Assembly (NCBI RefSeq): GCF_036327475.1
Contig: NZ_CP132913.1
Location: 1,054,001 to 1,118,000, forward strand
Direction of reading: 5' to 3'
Length of the DNA stretch: 64,000 bases
Origin: G036327475 sp036327475
GTDB lineage: Bacteria; Pseudomonadota; Gammaproteobacteria; Enterobacterales; Enterobacteriaceae
This document shows, one piece after another, positions 27,782 through 36,076 of this stretch. Position 1 is the stretch's first letter. Each line of letters starts with the position of its first letter. The notes beneath the pieces were generated by a model. It made no database searches. It was given only the letters and a program-made list of their open reading frames with translations, and was not told the origin of the DNA. The position numbers and the translations under genes were made by a program.

Positions 27782-29068
27782 ATGAGGTTGTGGGTGGGGT
27801 TTAGCACGACCGCGATCGTCTTTGTATTGGCTGGCGTGCTTGCCTGTGCGATGGTTTTGGTTGTCGGCGGCGCTATTAGGCGTGCTGCCTTGTCTCAAGC
27901 AAACGTCTGTCGTTCATTCAGACATTTCTGCGCAAGCTGAGGGCGGAAGAGCGCGCGGCTATCGGGCATTACCCACATCATAGCCAGCTGCTGACTGACG
28001 CTGCGCAGTGAAAATGTCTATGCTGTAGCACGCCATCACTAGTTATGGCCTGGCGACCGATGCGCCACATAAACGCTACAGGAGCAGACCATCTAGTCGT
28101 CCTTCCGGGCGCGCGGACGTTTCTTTGCAGCGCGCTGCTGCTGTTAATACTGCCGAGCCTGCTAGCGCCCATCGTGGTCTAGGCCTGGCTGGCGGCGCTG
28201 GCCCGCGCAGGCTGCGGTTCGCCCGACGCCACCGCGCAATCGTCAGGATATCCACCGCCTGCGCGGCATCCCACGGCATTGGGGCTATTCGGCGAATCCA
28301 GCCAAGGTAGCAGGCGAACAATCAGCTGCATCCGGTCCAGAGCAATGAAAACAAAACTACGCCGGGCTGGCCTCAGCCATTTTAAAATCCGGCATGATAC
28401 TGCTTGATGATTTTAGCGGCAGCGTGCTGAAGACCAAGGCGTGATGTCAGGATGACACCGCTCCTTAAATAAAAGACCACAATCGGCGCTAGTGCATTTG
28501 GCCAACGGGCGCGACTGGCCGACGATCGTCAAACGCGTCCGCGCGGGTTCATTGAAAGGCATTAATATTCCGCTGCGTCCCGCAAGCATCGATACGTTGA
28601 AAGAGCTGGTCAACGCCGCCGCCGACCATTTTGCCAGCGAAACGCGTAACGCCACTCACGCGCTCAACAGCCTACCGCCAGGCGGTTTTGATGCGACGAA
28701 GAGCAGCAACTGACTAGACAACCGTTGCAGCTCATGCTATTCGCTAGGCCAGCGTAATTAGTGAAGTTCGCGCCGGGGAGGGTCTCTACCCGCCGCACAC
28801 ACTGTTTAACGCCGATGGCGTTATCTACCAATATCACCGTCGAGGCCCACGACACACGTCACATCTCGCTACATATCGAGCCCGAAAGGGTCTCTCTGTG
28901 GCGCAACGTGGGCACCACGTTGTCGCTGTTGTTGATGTTGCTTCTGACGGTCGCCGCGTTTAACACCATTTTGCTGATACGTCACCTGCACAACGAACGA
29001 CGCCGGGCGCGGAATATCCGGCGCTATTATGATGGCTACTTTAACCATGAGCGGTGTCCCCGGGCGGT
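27782..29068 (+). pseudogene. igaA: igaA (yrfF) relic, membrane regulator of Rcs phosphorelay
   Basis: Pieces of IgaA occur in order across three frames: LRKLRAEERAAIGHYP, RGTPRHWGLFGE-like, SGMILLDDFSGSVLKTK, HLANGRDWPTIVKRVRAG, GINIPLRPASIDTLKELV, ATHALNSLPPGGF and LWRNVGTTLSLLLMLLLTV. About 800 bases are missing and stops are frequent. IgaA is an inner-membrane brake on the Rcs phosphorelay, and is essential in E. coli and Salmonella unless Rcs is inactivated. Its loss has implications for Rcs here. Confidence 0.87.
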
Positions 29069-29070
29069 AA

Positions 29071-29130
29071 CCGCTTTGGCATCTGAGCGGAGGACGCAAT
29101 GAGCGGCAGTCCGCTCAGATGCCAAAGCGG
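29071..29130. repeat. 21-bp perfect inverted repeat between igaA and yrfG relics
   Basis: Bases 29071-29091 and 29110-29130 are exact reverse complements separated by 18 bases. There is no adjacent T-run, so a Rho-independent terminator is not supported. It resembles the template-switch scars seen in slyD and elsewhere in the window. Confidence 0.88.
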
Positions 29131-29380
29131 CTTAATGCGTGCACTGCGGCCCTCGTTCAGGCGGAAAGGCGGCATTATCACTCCGACCGAAGCTGGCGCG
29201 CTAATAAATCTGGAGTATCACAGCGTGCACCATACATTGAGCGCTATCGTCTTGGCGTCAGCAATCCCGATTTTTGCTAGGTGCCCCAAGGCGTTCCGGC
29301 AGCATTCGGTACTGAGCGATTGCCGCGTGCTGCCGCCTGCGCTGGCCGGCATGGGGCGCCTGACAACCCGGAGGTGAAAT
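29131..29380 (+). pseudogene. yrfG: yrfG relic (GMP/IMP nucleotidase, HAD family)
   Basis: Two parts of YrfG survive: GIITPTEAGALINLEYHSVHHTL from the region after the HAD nucleophile, and the end RYRLGVSNPDF followed in another frame by a stretch like SLNDYRRLIPSL. The core between them, roughly 100 codons, is deleted, and the N-terminal DxD motif is gone. It sits between igaA and hslR relics as in E. coli. Confidence 0.65.
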
Positions 29381-29384
29381 GAAC

Positions 29385-29725
29385 CCAATGAACCCAAAGA
29401 TGTTAACGGCAAGATTCCGGCCGTGCGGCTGGATAAGTGGCTGTGGGCGGCGCATTTTTAATGGACGGCGCAGCAAGCCGAGAAAAACGATAGAGCTGGG
29501 CATAGAGATTATGCTGCATCAAGGCAATAAGAAAATAATGACGAACGTCAGGTGAGCGTGCGCGCAATTGGCGATCAGCGCCACTCGCTCAGCGATGGGC
29601 GCAGTTGTGTCAGGGGAACGATGCCAGTTTCGCCAAGCAAATGCCCTTATGATGCCCCATCCGACAAGCGCCTGGATCAAAAAGAACGCCGCAATCTGAT
29701 TAAATTTAAATATGGCAGGTGAGGC
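29385..29725 (+). pseudogene. hslR: hslR relic (heat-shock protein Hsp15)
   Basis: An S4-type RNA-binding domain begins IPAVRLDKWLWAAHF, then jumps over about 18 codons to NGRRSKPRKTIELG and HQGNKK, VSVRAIGDQRHS, and a final DKRLDQKERRNLIKFKYG. Frame changes and stops separate these. Hsp15 recycles 50S subunits carrying nascent chains. It lies immediately before hslO, also dead. Confidence 0.8.
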
Positions 29726-29767
29726 GCAATAACCCGCCCGGCGGCACCGCAGGCATGAGAGACCATA

Positions 29768-30513
29768 ATGACCCATCAAGACCAGCTGCACCGTTATCTT
29801 TTTAAAGAATATTCCGTCAGGGGTGTATTGAGCCAACACAACCAGAAAACGCTGTGTAGGGGGCTTCTGGTGGCAACCAGCTTGTTTACCACCACGCTGA
29901 AGTTTACCGGCGAGATCACCGTCCAGTTACAAGGGAACGGCCCGTTGCGTCTGGCGGTGATGAACGGCGACGATCGGCAGAATATGCGCGGCCTGGCGCG
30001 TGTTGACGGCGAAATCGCCGCGGACGCCAGCGGAGGGCGAGCGGTGGGGGTGGTCGGTTCTGGAAGGTCTCGGATTGTCTAGCAAACTACCTTCTGTAAT
30101 CGGAGCAATTGCTGACGCGATTGTTTATCTGCACTAGCGAACTTAGGGCCAGATGGCTGCCACCGGCCTGCTGAAAGTATTCTCGATCAGGATACTCACG
30201 CCGATGATTTCGACCATTTTGCACAGCTCACCGCAACGTGAAGGGCAACGAATTGTTCGCTTTACCGGACAACGGGTTTTAACCACCTCTATCATCAAGA
30301 TGAGGTGACGGTCTACCCGCCGCAATCTGTGCAATTCCTTTACACTTGCTCCCGCCAGCGTTGCGGTGAACAGAAGCTGAACGACATGCTCGAGCAGGAC
30401 GGTGAAATGGATATGCATTGCGATTTTTGCGGCAGCCATTACCGTTTAACGCCGACGCCATCGCGTCCCTGGCCCTACAGCGGCAGGCGGCGGAAGGTCG
30501 CGCGTTACAGATC
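29768..30513 (+). pseudogene. hslO: hslO relic (redox chaperone Hsp33)
   Basis: The start HQDQLHRYLFKEYSVRG is followed by LLVATSLFTTTLKFTGEITV, QLQGNGPLRLAVMNGD and VTVYPPQSVQFLYTCSRQRC, then MDMHCDFCGSHY. Frame shifts and a deletion of the middle are evident. The redox zinc site should have four cysteines in CxC and CxxC; the first is replaced (FLYTCS where FKCTCS is usual). Hsp33 protects proteins under oxidative stress. Confidence 0.87.
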
Positions 30514-30705
30514 TAGGGCTAAATCTATTACCCTGCCGGACGATTGCCTCTTCGGCGGCATATGTTAAGGTAATAACTTATTCCCCGTGCGCCCACAAAA
30601 TAACTTAAAGCCTGCCCGGTTAGGTCAATCCTTCGGCGCGCCCACCTCTAACCCCCACAATTGACAACGATACTTATTGCACTAATGGGCAGTGACATGG
30701 TAAGT

Positions 30706-30735
30706 AACCGCAGCAATAGCAACCGCAGCAATAGC
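30706..30735. repeat. 15-bp tandem duplication before the pckA relic
   Basis: The unit AACCGCAGCAATAGC is present twice head to tail just ahead of the first recognisable pckA codons. Confidence 0.9.
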
Positions 30736-30739
30736 TCAG

Positions 30740-32008
30740 TTATGGTATAATGGGCTGCCGCGGACTGGTGTGCAATCCAGACTACGACCAAATGTTTGCA
30801 GAAGACACTGACCCCACCGCCAGCTGGTTTGAAGGCGGAATCCTTACTCGATCGGGCGCGGTGGCGGTGGATACCGGGATTTTCACCGCTCACTCACCTC
30901 GCGATAAGTATCTGGTACGCGAGACTCTATTGTAGCCTGATCATGGCAAAAACGCCAATGACAATCATTCCCTTGACCAGCAGACCTGGGGTCGCCCTCA
31001 AAAGCGGATAGGCCAGCAACTTAGCGGCAAGCGCTTGTTTGTCATTGATGCTTGCTGCGGTGCCAATAAAGGTGCGTTTTGTCTCGTTAAAATGTGTTCA
31101 TCCGGCCGAGCGACGAAATGCACCCAAACTGGCGTGAACAGGACCGACATTCAGAAAACTTTGTCGCTTGCAATCTCAAGGAGGGCATCCAGCTTATCGG
31201 CGCCACATGGTATGGCGGCGAAAATGAAAGAGCTGTTCTTGGTGATGAACTACCTGCTGCCGCTAAAGGGGAACGCGTCCATGCACTGTTCGGCCAACGT
31301 CGACGCGAGGATATCGCGCTGTTCTTCGGCCCTCCGGCACTGGAAACACGCTATCGACCGAGCCGCGCTGCCGTCTGATCTGGGATGATGAACACGACTA
31401 GGACGACGATGGCGGTATTCAATTTTAAATGGGCTGTTACGCTAAAACTATCCACTTTTCCACAGAAGGTCGAGCCGGAGATTTATCGGGCGATTCGTAA
31501 CGCACTGCTGGAAAATGTAGTAGTGCGGGCGGACGTCAGAGTGGATTACCATCGATCATATTGAGAATGTCGTCAAACCGGTGTTGCGCGCGGAACACGC
31601 AACGCGCGTCATTTTTACGGCGAATACCTTTGGCGTCTTACCACCGGTCGCCAGCCTGTCGATGGAATAGGCGCAGTATCATTTCCTGTCCGGTTTTATC
31701 GCCAAACTGGCGGGGACCGTGAGCGGAACGTGATGGCGTGGCACCATCTTCCGCCTACTTTGGCGCGGCATTTTTATCTCTGCATTCCACCGCCTGCGCA
31801 CGCGCCTTTTTGGTCAATGCCGGCTGAAAGAGTAGCGATAAACGGCTCTCCCTCAAAGACACGCTGGCGATTATCAACGCCATTTTACGCGGCGATATTG
31901 ACGACAACGCCGGCGAATAGCGGATTAAGGGGGGGAGATTTAGCCCAGCGTTTTATCGATAATTTCACCAAATTTACCGACACCCCGGCAAGTGACGGGC
32001 GCTTGTGA
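30740..32008 (+). pseudogene. pckA: pckA relic (phosphoenolpyruvate carboxykinase, ATP)
   Basis: The PckA protein is traceable from NPDYDQMF and GGILTRSGAVAVDTGIFT through LSGKRLFVIDACCGAN, FIRPSD, SENFVA, MNYLLPLKGNASMHCSANV, FNFKWAVTLK-like (where FNFEGGCYAK is expected), TNTFGVLPPV-like, and NFTKFTDTPA. The N-terminal 25 residues and the P-loop GLSGTGKTT are lost. Many frameshifts are present. Loss of PckA removes the main route from oxaloacetate to phosphoenolpyruvate in gluconeogenesis. Confidence 0.87.
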
Positions 32009-32142
32009 GCGAGGGCCCACGGCGCTAACGCTCTCTGCTCCTGTACCTAGGACGGGTTACCTTCTCGCCAAGGCACCGCGCTACGCGATGGTCAGCCTGG
32101 ATACGGCAGGCTTTCTGGCCCGGCATCGTGTCATACCGCCGC

Positions 32143-33519
32143 TTAGTCGATGCTTTTGCCGGCAGTTTTGGCTTCACTGACGCTAGCCGCTTGATCCATT
32201 GATGCGACCGGCAGCGGTAAGTAGGCGCGGATACGCAGCCCTTGCCGGGCGCTGCGGCCGATTTCCAGCTTGCCGGCATGTGCGTCGATGATACGCTGCA
32301 CAATAGCCAGACCGAGGCCGGTACCGCTTGTGCTGCGCGCGCTGTCGCCGCGCACAAACGGCTGGAACAGATATTGTAGCTGATCCGGCTTAATGCCTGG
32401 ACCATCATCCTCGACCTCAAACCAAACACGGTTGATGTCACGGCCACTATTCACCTTGATCCAGTCATTACCGTAGCGTGCCGCGTTCACCACCATATTC
32501 AGCGCCGCCCGCTTGATGGACATCGAGTTAACGTTAACGATCAGCTCCTCGCCGCAGATATCGGTTTCAATCACGCGCTCATAACCGCTCTCTGCCATCA
32601 CCACTTCGGTCAAGATGCTGTTCAGATCCGCCATCTCGGTCTGCATCTCCTTGCCGGTGCGCAGATAATCAATAAATTGCTCGATAATGGCGTTGCACTC
32701 TTCGATATCTTTATTGATCGACTCGGCGAGATAACCGTCTTCCACGCTCATCATCTCCGTCGCCAAGCGGATGCGGGTCAGTGGGGTGCGTAAATCATGA
32801 CTGACGCCGGCCATCAACAGAGTACGATCATCCGCCAGTAGCTTGACACCGGCGGTCATCTGATTGAAAGCCCGGGTCACCGAGCGCACCTCCGAGGCGC
32901 CATATTCCCGCAGCGGCGGCGGAATAATGGCCTTCCCCGCCTGCAGTGCGGCGTGTTCCAAATCCACCAGCGGCCGGTTCTGAATACGAATAAAAAGCCA
33001 AGCGCCACCGATGGCCAATAACATAATCACCAAGGTATAGCGGAACAATGGCGAGAAGCCACCCTGATGAATTTCGGTTAGCGGAATGCGTACCCAAATA
33101 TCCGGTGATAACCAGGTTTTCAGCCAGACAACGGGGAAATTTTTGACGACCTCGACGCGCACGTCAGTTGGGCCGCCCAGCTGCTGCGCCATTTGCTGAC
33201 TCAGAAACTCATAATGTTGCGCCCAGCGCAAACCGCTCTCTTCCGCGGCCGGATTGGTATACAGTGAGATACCTAATTCACGGTAAATTTCGCGCCGGAA
33301 CGCCGGCGGCACTTCCAGCGACGTACCGTCCTGCAGCTGCAACCGGTCGGTCATCAACATTCTGACTTCATAAGCCAGAATCTTATTGAATTGTTGCAGA
33401 CTTGGCAGAATAGCGAAATTTAGAATCACCAGGTATGTCGTTAGCAGGCTTGTGAGTAGCGAGGTAACGACTAGTAGCAGGCTGAAGGAACTGCGCGGAG
33501 AGATGCACCATCGCATCAT
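32143..33519 (-). CDS. envZ: EnvZ, osmosensor histidine kinase
   Basis: This 458-residue inner-membrane kinase has two transmembrane helices (about residues 13-36 and 160-178) around a periplasmic domain, a HAMP linker, and the phosphorylated His at residue 241 in GVSHDLRTPLTR. The ATP lid motifs NMVVNAARYG, DDGPGI and GTGLGLAIV follow. It matches E. coli EnvZ (450) throughout; the C-terminal 10-15 residues differ. The ATG overlaps the ompR stop (ATGA), showing translational coupling. Confidence 0.97.
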   Translation of the reverse strand: MMRWCISPRSSFSLLLVVTSLLTSLLTTYLVILNFAILPSLQQFNKILAYEVRMLMTDRLQLQDGTSLEVPPAFRREIYRELGISLYTNPAAEESGLRWAQHYEFLSQQMAQQLGGPTDVRVEVVKNFPVVWLKTWLSPDIWVRIPLTEIHQGGFSPLFRYTLVIMLLAIGGAWLFIRIQNRPLVDLEHAALQAGKAIIPPPLREYGASEVRSVTRAFNQMTAGVKLLADDRTLLMAGVSHDLRTPLTRIRLATEMMSVEDGYLAESINKDIEECNAIIEQFIDYLRTGKEMQTEMADLNSILTEVVMAESGYERVIETDICGEELIVNVNSMSIKRAALNMVVNAARYGNDWIKVNSGRDINRVWFEVEDDGPGIKPDQLQYLFQPFVRGDSARSTSGTGLGLAIVQRIIDAHAGKLEIGRSARQGLRIRAYLPLPVASMDQAASVSEAKTAGKSID

Positions 33520-34235
33520 GCTTTACTGGCGTCCGGCACAAAGACATAGCCCAGCCCCCACACTGTCTGTATATAGCGCGGATGGGCTGGATCTCCTTCC
33601 ACCATGCGCCGCAGACGGGAAATCTGCACATCAATGGAGCGCTCCATAGCGCTATACTCGCGGCCGCGCGCCAGGTTCATCAACTTATCTCTGGATAACG
33701 GTTCGCGTGGATGGCTGACCAACGCTTTGAGCACCGCGAATTCACCACTGGTCAGCGGCATCGGCTCATCTTCTCGAAACATCTCGCGCGTACCGAGGTT
33801 GAGCTTGAATTTGCCAAAAGCGATAATCGCCTCTTCCTGCGACGGCGCGCCTGGCAACTCGTTGGCCTGCCGGCGAAGTACCGCGCGAATGCGGGCCAGC
33901 AGCTCGCGCGGATTGAATGGCTTGGGAATATAGTCATCGGCGCCGATTTCCAGGCCAACAATCCTGTCCACTTCTTCCTCTTTAGCGGTCACCATAATGA
34001 TGGGCATCGGGTTGCTCTGGCTGCGCAGCCGGCGGCAGATAGACAGGCCATCTTCACCCGGCAGCATCAGATCCAGCACCATTAAATGGAAAGATTCCCG
34101 CGTCAGCAGACGATCCATCTGCTCAGCATTGACGACACTGCGTGCCTGAAAACCCTGTTCGGTCAAATACCGCTCAAGGAGCGCCCGCAGGCGCATATCA
34201 TCATCCACTACCAGGATTTTGTAATTCTCTTGCAT
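33516..34235 (-). CDS. ompR: OmpR, response regulator
   Basis: This 239-residue protein has the same length as E. coli OmpR and is almost identical to it. The receiver domain has acidic DDD at 11-13, phospho-acceptor Asp55 in VLDLMLPGEDG, and the lysine of AKEEEVD. The C-terminal winged helix contains RDKLMNLARGREYSAMERS and ends YVFVPDASKA. With EnvZ it controls porins and other envelope genes in response to osmolarity and acid. It is the first gene of ompR-envZ; its leader runs toward 34450. Confidence 0.98.
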   Translation of the reverse strand: MQENYKILVVDDDMRLRALLERYLTEQGFQARSVVNAEQMDRLLTRESFHLMVLDLMLPGEDGLSICRRLRSQSNPMPIIMVTAKEEEVDRIVGLEIGADDYIPKPFNPRELLARIRAVLRRQANELPGAPSQEEAIIAFGKFKLNLGTREMFREDEPMPLTSGEFAVLKALVSHPREPLSRDKLMNLARGREYSAMERSIDVQISRLRRMVEGDPAHPRYIQTVWGLGYVFVPDASKA

Positions 34236-34386
34236 TGTCTCTTTCCCAAAAGCGAAACGCCCGTCGGTGGATCACTAACAGCGATTTCGGGTGACCATTC
34301 TAAGCGAAATTGTTACAAAGCACATGAAGATGCGCAATTATCAACACCTTCCGCGCCTGATCCGATAATAACATCTGTCGTGCCGT

Positions 34387-34456
34387 CGCGAATAATAATT
34401 AACGTCCACGCCGGTGCGCAGTTTAACGGCAGTGTCACTGTGTCGTATTATTCGCG
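34387..34456. repeat. 11-bp inverted repeat between ompR and the greB relic
   Basis: CGCGAATAATA (34387-34397) and its exact complement (34446-34456) lie 48 bases apart. The second arm touches the 3' end of the inverted greB relic, so it may mark a rearrangement end. Confidence 0.55.
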
Positions 34457-34917
34457 GTAAGCGATATCAGTGATATACCAGGTGTGACGCCCGCCGGTGT
34501 ATGACCTCCGCCTCGCCATCCGCCGTCTTTTTATTAAGGCGCGCACCATAGGTGAGTCAATGGAAATGCGGTTCTTATGTTTGTAGATTTCATCGGGACT
34601 GGCGATACGAAAGCGTTTTGTTTCACTCTCCTGGCCTTCCACCTCCACTCAGATGCAAAACACCCACCGTCCTGCTGCGGGGAATAGTCCACCGCCCACG
34701 ATTCTTTACGGTACGCGGCGCAGATAGCGCACACACAGGGAAATCTTGCGCAGGATTTTATTGCTATAACGATAATCCGTATTTTCACTGCGTTCTCAGA
34801 GGCTGGCGGCCCAGGCTACCTTTTCGGTAATTCCGGCCGTAGCGCTTCCACGGGTGGTCTAGCTCATCGTGTAATTCCCGGTAGCCTTGATGACGGGTAA
34901 GTAAGGTTGCTCTTCAT
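34455..34917 (-). pseudogene. greB: greB relic (transcript cleavage factor), inverted relative to E. coli
   Basis: Minus-strand frames give MKSNL at 34917, YRELHDELD, EKVAWAAS, VDYSPQQDG, SETKRFRIASPDEI and ISIDSPMVRAL, then a decayed end WYITDIAYRE. These follow GreB from start to finish with four or more frame breaks. In E. coli greB is divergent from ompR and co-oriented with tex, as I recall. Here it points the same way as ompR, while tex keeps its usual orientation. GreB rescues backtracked RNA polymerase; greA would have to suffice. Confidence 0.82.
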
Positions 34918-35093
34918 CGTCATCAATCGTCACAATACATCGCCAATAACGGCAATAACAACGGCAATATACCATAGCGACCCATAGCGACGCCGAGGGT
35001 TAACAAACCAGGGCGGCTGGCGCTTTGTCGCCGCAAACCGTATAACCTGTGCAGGTCCACAAGTAATCCTTATGACAAAATGAACTGTGACGC

Positions 35094-35345
35094 ATGAATA
35101 GAGAGTCATTGAACCACCTTATCGCCGGGAGCTGAAAGCCTGGGCGGAGCAGGTGGAGCCGCTGTGCAGCTGCTGGATGAAGGCAATACCGCGCCTTTTA
35201 TCGCCACTATCGTAAAGAAGTCACAGGCAGCCTGGACGAACGCAGTTGCGTACGCTGGTTGGAAACGCGCCTGCTGGGTTACTTACGCGAACTGGACGAG
35301 TGACGTTTCTGAAATCAATTGACGGCCAAAGAATGGAGAACTGGT
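35094..35345 (+). pseudogene. tex: tex (yhgF) 5' stub
   Basis: From the ATG at 35094, MNRESLNHLIAG, then ELKAWAEQVE, LLDEGNTA, FIAHYRKEVTGSLDER and YLRELDERRFLKSI match the first 75 residues of Tex in changing frames. The remaining 700 or so codons, including the YqgF-like and S1 domains, are absent. The sequence passes into AT-rich DNA before feoA. Confidence 0.8.
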
Positions 35346-35775
35346 AAATAAATATTTTAATTATTTCTTTATTCACTATTCGCTATGAGTATAATTATCT
35401 CGACGCTTATTTAATATTCACTGCCTATTGGTACAGGGTTATTTTCGTTTTCTGCCATGCGCCATGACTAACAAAATAGACGACCCCACCCCATTGCCCG
35501 GAATTTTCGAGACGCTTAAAATTTAAATATTGTAAATACAATACATTGCATCAAACAGCAGAGAATAGATTTTTGCAATCGCCACTGAAAAAAAGAATTT
35601 GGTTGATGGTTTGTTTTATTTAGCGCGGGTAATAAGGTGATAGAATTATTGCTATTAATAACTATTACTTTTACCATTTTCATTAATTAACACTGCGCCT
35701 GTCCGGTTGACAAATCATACCCAGTGGTATTTACCGTTTACGCCGTGCTTTCGATCACCATGCAAGAAGGTCACT
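35346..35775. other. AT-rich region before feoA; promoter region
   Basis: No gene is seen. The stretch is much richer in A and T than its surroundings, especially 35350-35440 and 35560-35700, and must contain the feo promoter. A weak Fur-like site is listed separately. No FNR box TTGAT-N4-ATCAA was found by eye. Confidence 0.5.
35385..35399 (+). promoter_or_regulatory. Possible Fur box upstream of feoAB
   Basis: ATGAGTATAATTATC agrees with 12 of the 15 3'-most bases of the Fur consensus (ATGATAATCATTATC); the first four positions of the 19-mer do not match. It lies about 390 bases before feoA, rather far for a repressor site. The feo operon is Fur-regulated in E. coli. Confidence 0.3.
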
Positions 35776-36003
35776 ATGCAACTGCAATTGCAGCACCATT
35801 ATAAAATTACCGGCTATGCCAAAGAGATTCCTCCCACCTTCCGGCAAAAAATGCTATCCCTTGGTATGTTGCCCGGCAGTTCGTTCCAGGTGGTGCGTGT
35901 CGCCCCGTTGGGCGATCCTGTGCAAATCGAAGTACGGAGGGTACAGCTGGTATTACGAAGAAAAGATCTGTCATTGCTGCTATTGAGCCGTACCGACGGT
36001 TGA
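35776..36003 (+). CDS. feoA: FeoA, small SH3-like partner of the ferrous iron transporter
   Basis: This 75-residue protein starts MQLQLQHHYKITGYAKEIPP behind AAGAAGG and contains LGMLPGSSFQVVRVAPLGDP, the conserved FeoA core. It is the same length as E. coli FeoA. FeoA is a cytoplasmic SH3-fold protein needed for FeoB activity. The frame is open upstream to 35707, but the ATG at 35776 is the family start. feoB follows after 73 bases. Confidence 0.95.
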   Translation: MQLQLQHHYKITGYAKEIPPTFRQKMLSLGMLPGSSFQVVRVAPLGDPVQIEVRRVQLVLRRKDLSLLLLSRTDG

Positions 36004-36076
36004 CCCGCTCTGCTCCGAACGCGTCGTGTGCTCGGGGTAATCCGTTTGTATTTGTCACTGCTTACAGGTTTTATTC

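Noticed and set aside
35346..35775. AT-rich block before feoA considered as an island or phage edge
   Set aside because: There are no integrase, att-like repeats or foreign genes; it fits a promoter region plus decayed tex sequence.
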